Origin: Raphanus sativus
Taxonomy: Eukaryota > Streptophyta > Magnoliopsida > Brassicales > Brassicaceae
DNA length: 64,000 bases
NCBI RefSeq assembly: GCF_000801105.2
Contig: NW_026615404.1
Coordinates: 1-64,000, forward strand
Direction of reading: 5' to 3'
Under the pieces are notes generated by a model. It was not told the DNA's origin and searched no databases. It worked only from the letters and a program-made list of their open reading frames with translations. Shown here piece by piece: positions 61,457 through 64,000 of this stretch (within the stretch, counting starts at the first letter, position 1; every line of letters starts with the position of its first letter). The position numbers and the translations under genes were made by a program.

Positions 61457-63452
61457 TTAGTAATTGAAAATTATATAATATATTATCAAATTTTATTGAA
61501 TATTTTAAAGTGATTAGTTTACTTCAAATTAAAATTAATCTCTATTTTCAGTATATAGGATTTGTCACTCTTATTACAGGTAAAACTTATAGTTATAATA
61601 CAAAAGACTACAATTATACACATATTTCAAATTCTAAACATTTCAGCTATGCATTTCTATATATTATCTATTTTGGATAACGGTGATATTTTGTTGAAAT
61701 GATGTTTGTTATTTCTCCATCATGCTTATTTCTTGAATTTTTTTTTGTTGAAAACTTTAAATTCTGAGAAATACAACATTAATTAATTTCACGTTTTAAG
61801 AAGTTTGTCAAGTAGAACGATACATCTGTTCAATTCTTAACCACTTCATTAAGCACTCCTAGCTAAGCCACATCCTTCTCGAACAGACAGAGGTTACATT
61901 TTAGCTTTTGCATACAATTTTGTGACTTGTCATGGTTTCTACCGCGACACTTCATCAGCCTTTGGAGGAAAGGCCCTCGGAGGAAGGAATGATGCTCTTA
62001 TACTTCCTTACTTGTGCTGGCTAAGTGGAAAAATTGTGTGCAGAGTAGGAGCCACGGTTTCCACTTCCTTAGTTTTACAAAAGCAGAGAGATTTTACAGC
62101 TTTCTATACTCACGCCACAAACTTCAACTTCTTCGTGATCGGCTTCTTCATGCCTTTGATTATAATAAAGTGAACATAAATAAGTCATGGAATATACCGA
62201 GTTAAAAATTTCTCTTAATAAAAATGTAGATATAATCATCATTACTTTTACTATTATAAAAATAAGTCATTGTTTTATCAGTTTAAGAATCGACAAATTT
62301 CTTGAGCCTGAATTGGATTTTAAGTAGCAATTTTTATATTCTCAGCTTCTAAAGCATCAAATTTGAGGTATATGGTCTCAAAATGCAGTACACTCGCAAT
62401 TTGCAATTTTAAGTTTATATGGTAAAAACGCTGAAGTACTTACAGATTTTCATATACTTTTTTACCTCTCGAGCTTCGTTCAGATATAAGGCTGATATCT
62501 GAGCATGACCTTCTTTTTTTGATCAAATCTAATCATGACCTTCATCTGCCGTATAAACAGAGAAAAGTTCACTGTTGTGTGGACGCCAATCTACATCTTT
62601 TGCCCATCTCTTCTAATATAATCCTACCAGATTAGCCATCTTAAACATGGTAGCTGAGGAAGCTCCACATAGTGATCGATTAAGAGCTGCATCACTTACC
62701 TCCATCTGAGATAGATAAAGAGAGAAAGACAACAATGTTGTGAAAGATCTCAAATGAATTCAATTTCTTGGGCTATAAGATTTTGATGACATTACCTTCT
62801 CTCAAGATCTCTGTTGGTTTCGTATTGAGATTATTGAACACTGTGAGGCTCTTTATTTACCTTTTCTTTTTAGGTCAGATAGTTGATCAAGCATCAACCG
62901 GGCCTGGCAATTAGAAAACAAATCCAAGATTTGGTTATGTTCTAAATTCTCTTTGGATCAAAGAATCAACTATAAGCTTGTGATTTTTTGAGATTGTGCA
63001 TACCTTTGTGGAACAAATCATAGCGTGATTCATTTCACTCCCATCCCGGCTATCTCTGCGCCTAGCAAATGTCTAAAGAAGAAGAGTTTAGTAGCTGGAG
63101 ACTTGGAGTAAGCATTTAGTTTTTAAGATGTGTAATGAATCACGCTATGTGTGAATGTTGCAGGATCTCAACGCCTGATTTGAGCTTAGTCCACGTACTT
63201 CTCATGTCTTTTAAGAGAAAATTAATAAAGAACATTCTTACAGTTGCGGTTAATCCTTGACAATTCATATCTATATATAGAGAGAGAGCCTCATGAGAAG
63301 CTATGCAGTCATCTCAGACTCCTCCACCATAACTTCCAGCCCTCCATTTACGAACTGTGAAAGAACGAACCTAAATTTTGCAAAAATAAAGCAACCTAAA
63401 CACAATCTTCAATCCCTTTGGCACAAACAAATTGCAGCTCTTATAAACTCAC

Positions 63453-63827
63453 CATGTCTGAGAGCATATCACCCTCCCATGTGACCGCTTGAACTCTAGC
63501 ATTTGCCTTTGCTATCTCTCTCTTCACAGTCTCTGTCACTTGTTCCATGGCTGTCCATCTTGATCTGCCCGTCACTTGTTCCATGGCTGTCCATCTTGAT
63601 CTGCCCGTCACTTGTTCCATCAGCTCAACGGCGCTTGGTCCGTCGCTCTCAGGTGCTTGCTCCGTCGCTCTCAGGCGCTTGCTCCGATAGCTCGACGAAG
63701 TTAATTGTACCTCGATGGAGTTGGTTAGCTCGGTTAACTGAATGACTACGATTCTAGGTGTTTGAAAGCTAAATAAAAAGTAAGCAAAGAAGTGAGGAGA
63801 ATGATGAGATCTGGTTGTTCTCTGCAT
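63453..63827 (-). CDS. Candidate first exon of an unidentified minus-strand gene
   Basis: An open frame of about 125 codons on the minus strand ends at a good donor (ACATG/GTGAGT at 63453). A TATA box (CTATAAATA, plus 63831-63839) lies just upstream of the ATG at 63827, too close for that ATG to be in the mRNA; the next in-frame ATG, at 63620, is the better start. From there: two perfect 12-residue repeats MEQVTGRSRWTA, then MEQVTETVKREIAKANARV, a likely coiled coil. Further exon-like pieces downstream include RRDSRDGSEMNHAMICSTK (63061-63004) and ARLMLDQLSDLK (about 62913-62878), with plausible AG/GT borders, but I could not connect them with certainty. Family unknown. Confidence 0.35.
63537..63620. 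repeat. 36-bp tandem repeat, 2.3 copies, in frame
   Basis: Units 63537-63572 and 63573-63608 are identical by eye, followed by 12 bp of a third. On the minus strand each encodes MEQVTGRSRWTA in some rotation, so the period keeps the frame. Confidence 0.9.
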
Positions 63828-64000
63828 CACTATTTATAGTAGTAGAATTTGAGGATCGCAGAGAAAGTGTGTAAGGTTAATTAATGAATACGTAGTGGGG
63901 ATTCAGGTTTGAAAGACATAATGAGGGAATAATTAGTTGGTATTAAACCTCAGTGTAACCGTTTCAGAATGGAGGATTTGCAGAGCCTAAGACGGTGAAG

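Larger units (their letters stand above)
60845..63452. other. Spacer after the LINE
   Basis: Resumes the hydrolase B 3' flank, then a MITE, a Helitron end and AT-rich DNA. A GC-richer patch at 61900-62175 has an 83-codon plus frame without recognisable motifs. Minus-strand exon-like pieces occur at 63061-63004 and about 62913-62868 (see the candidate gene at the window end). Confidence 0.45.

Noticed and set aside
61922..62173. 83-codon plus frame in a GC-richer patch
   Set aside because: No motif, no splice context and no recognised homology; could be transposon debris.

Overview
The window is nuclear plant DNA: AT-rich, with short GT-AG introns, long AT-rich spacers and abundant transposon debris. 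I read the genes by eye against families known from memory; no search was run. Gene order (ASCH protein, LCAT3, TMEM62-like phosphoesterase, DCL2, a USP-like protein, a PADRE protein, HRU1, HDG8, UGP1, alpha/beta hydrolases) matches the top of Arabidopsis thaliana chromosome 3, about At3g03320 down to At3g03230. The proteins differ from Arabidopsis and spacers and transposons are expanded, so this is another Brassicaceae, plausibly of the Brassica/Raphanus type.

Layout. 0-1 kb: a small HMA-fold gene. 1.6-1.75 kb: a broken coding fragment. 2.6-10.2 kb: a divergent pair, the ASCH gene (-) and LCAT3 (+), sharing an ~850 bp promoter with two G-boxes; LCAT3 intron 1 carries a very young non-autonomous copia-type LTR element. 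10.4-20.4 kb: phosphoesterase and a complete 22-exon DCL2. 21-28.3 kb: three minus-strand genes (USP-like, an intronless 477-aa protein I do not recognise, PADRE/DUF4228), the last two separated by a duplicated segment interrupted by a Helitron. 30.5-32.3 kb: an internally deleted LINE. 33.2-35.5 kb: the HRU1 orthologue, with a 1-bp coding frameshift and a Helitron in its last intron. 37.9-41.8 kb: HDG8. 42.5-46.6 kb: UGP1, 20 exons. 49.2-54.6 kb: two tandem alpha/beta hydrolase genes with identical exon lengths. 54.6-60.8 kb: a near-complete LINE in the 3' flank of the second hydrolase. 60.9-64 kb: MITE, a Helitron end, and a possible minus-strand gene.

The genes do not form a pathway; they are a conserved chromosome block: lipid hydrolysis (LCAT3, hydrolases), RNA silencing (DCL2), sugar nucleotide supply (UGP1), epidermal transcription (HDG8), hypoxia/stress signalling (HRU1, USP-like).

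The most noteworthy points are the unrecognised intronless gene at 22.6-24.0 kb, the copia-derived element with identical LTRs and a single 493-codon chimeric frame, the frameshifted HRU1, and three insertions dated or bounded by internal duplicated 'empty sites'. I found no convincing evidence of a wholly new biological system.
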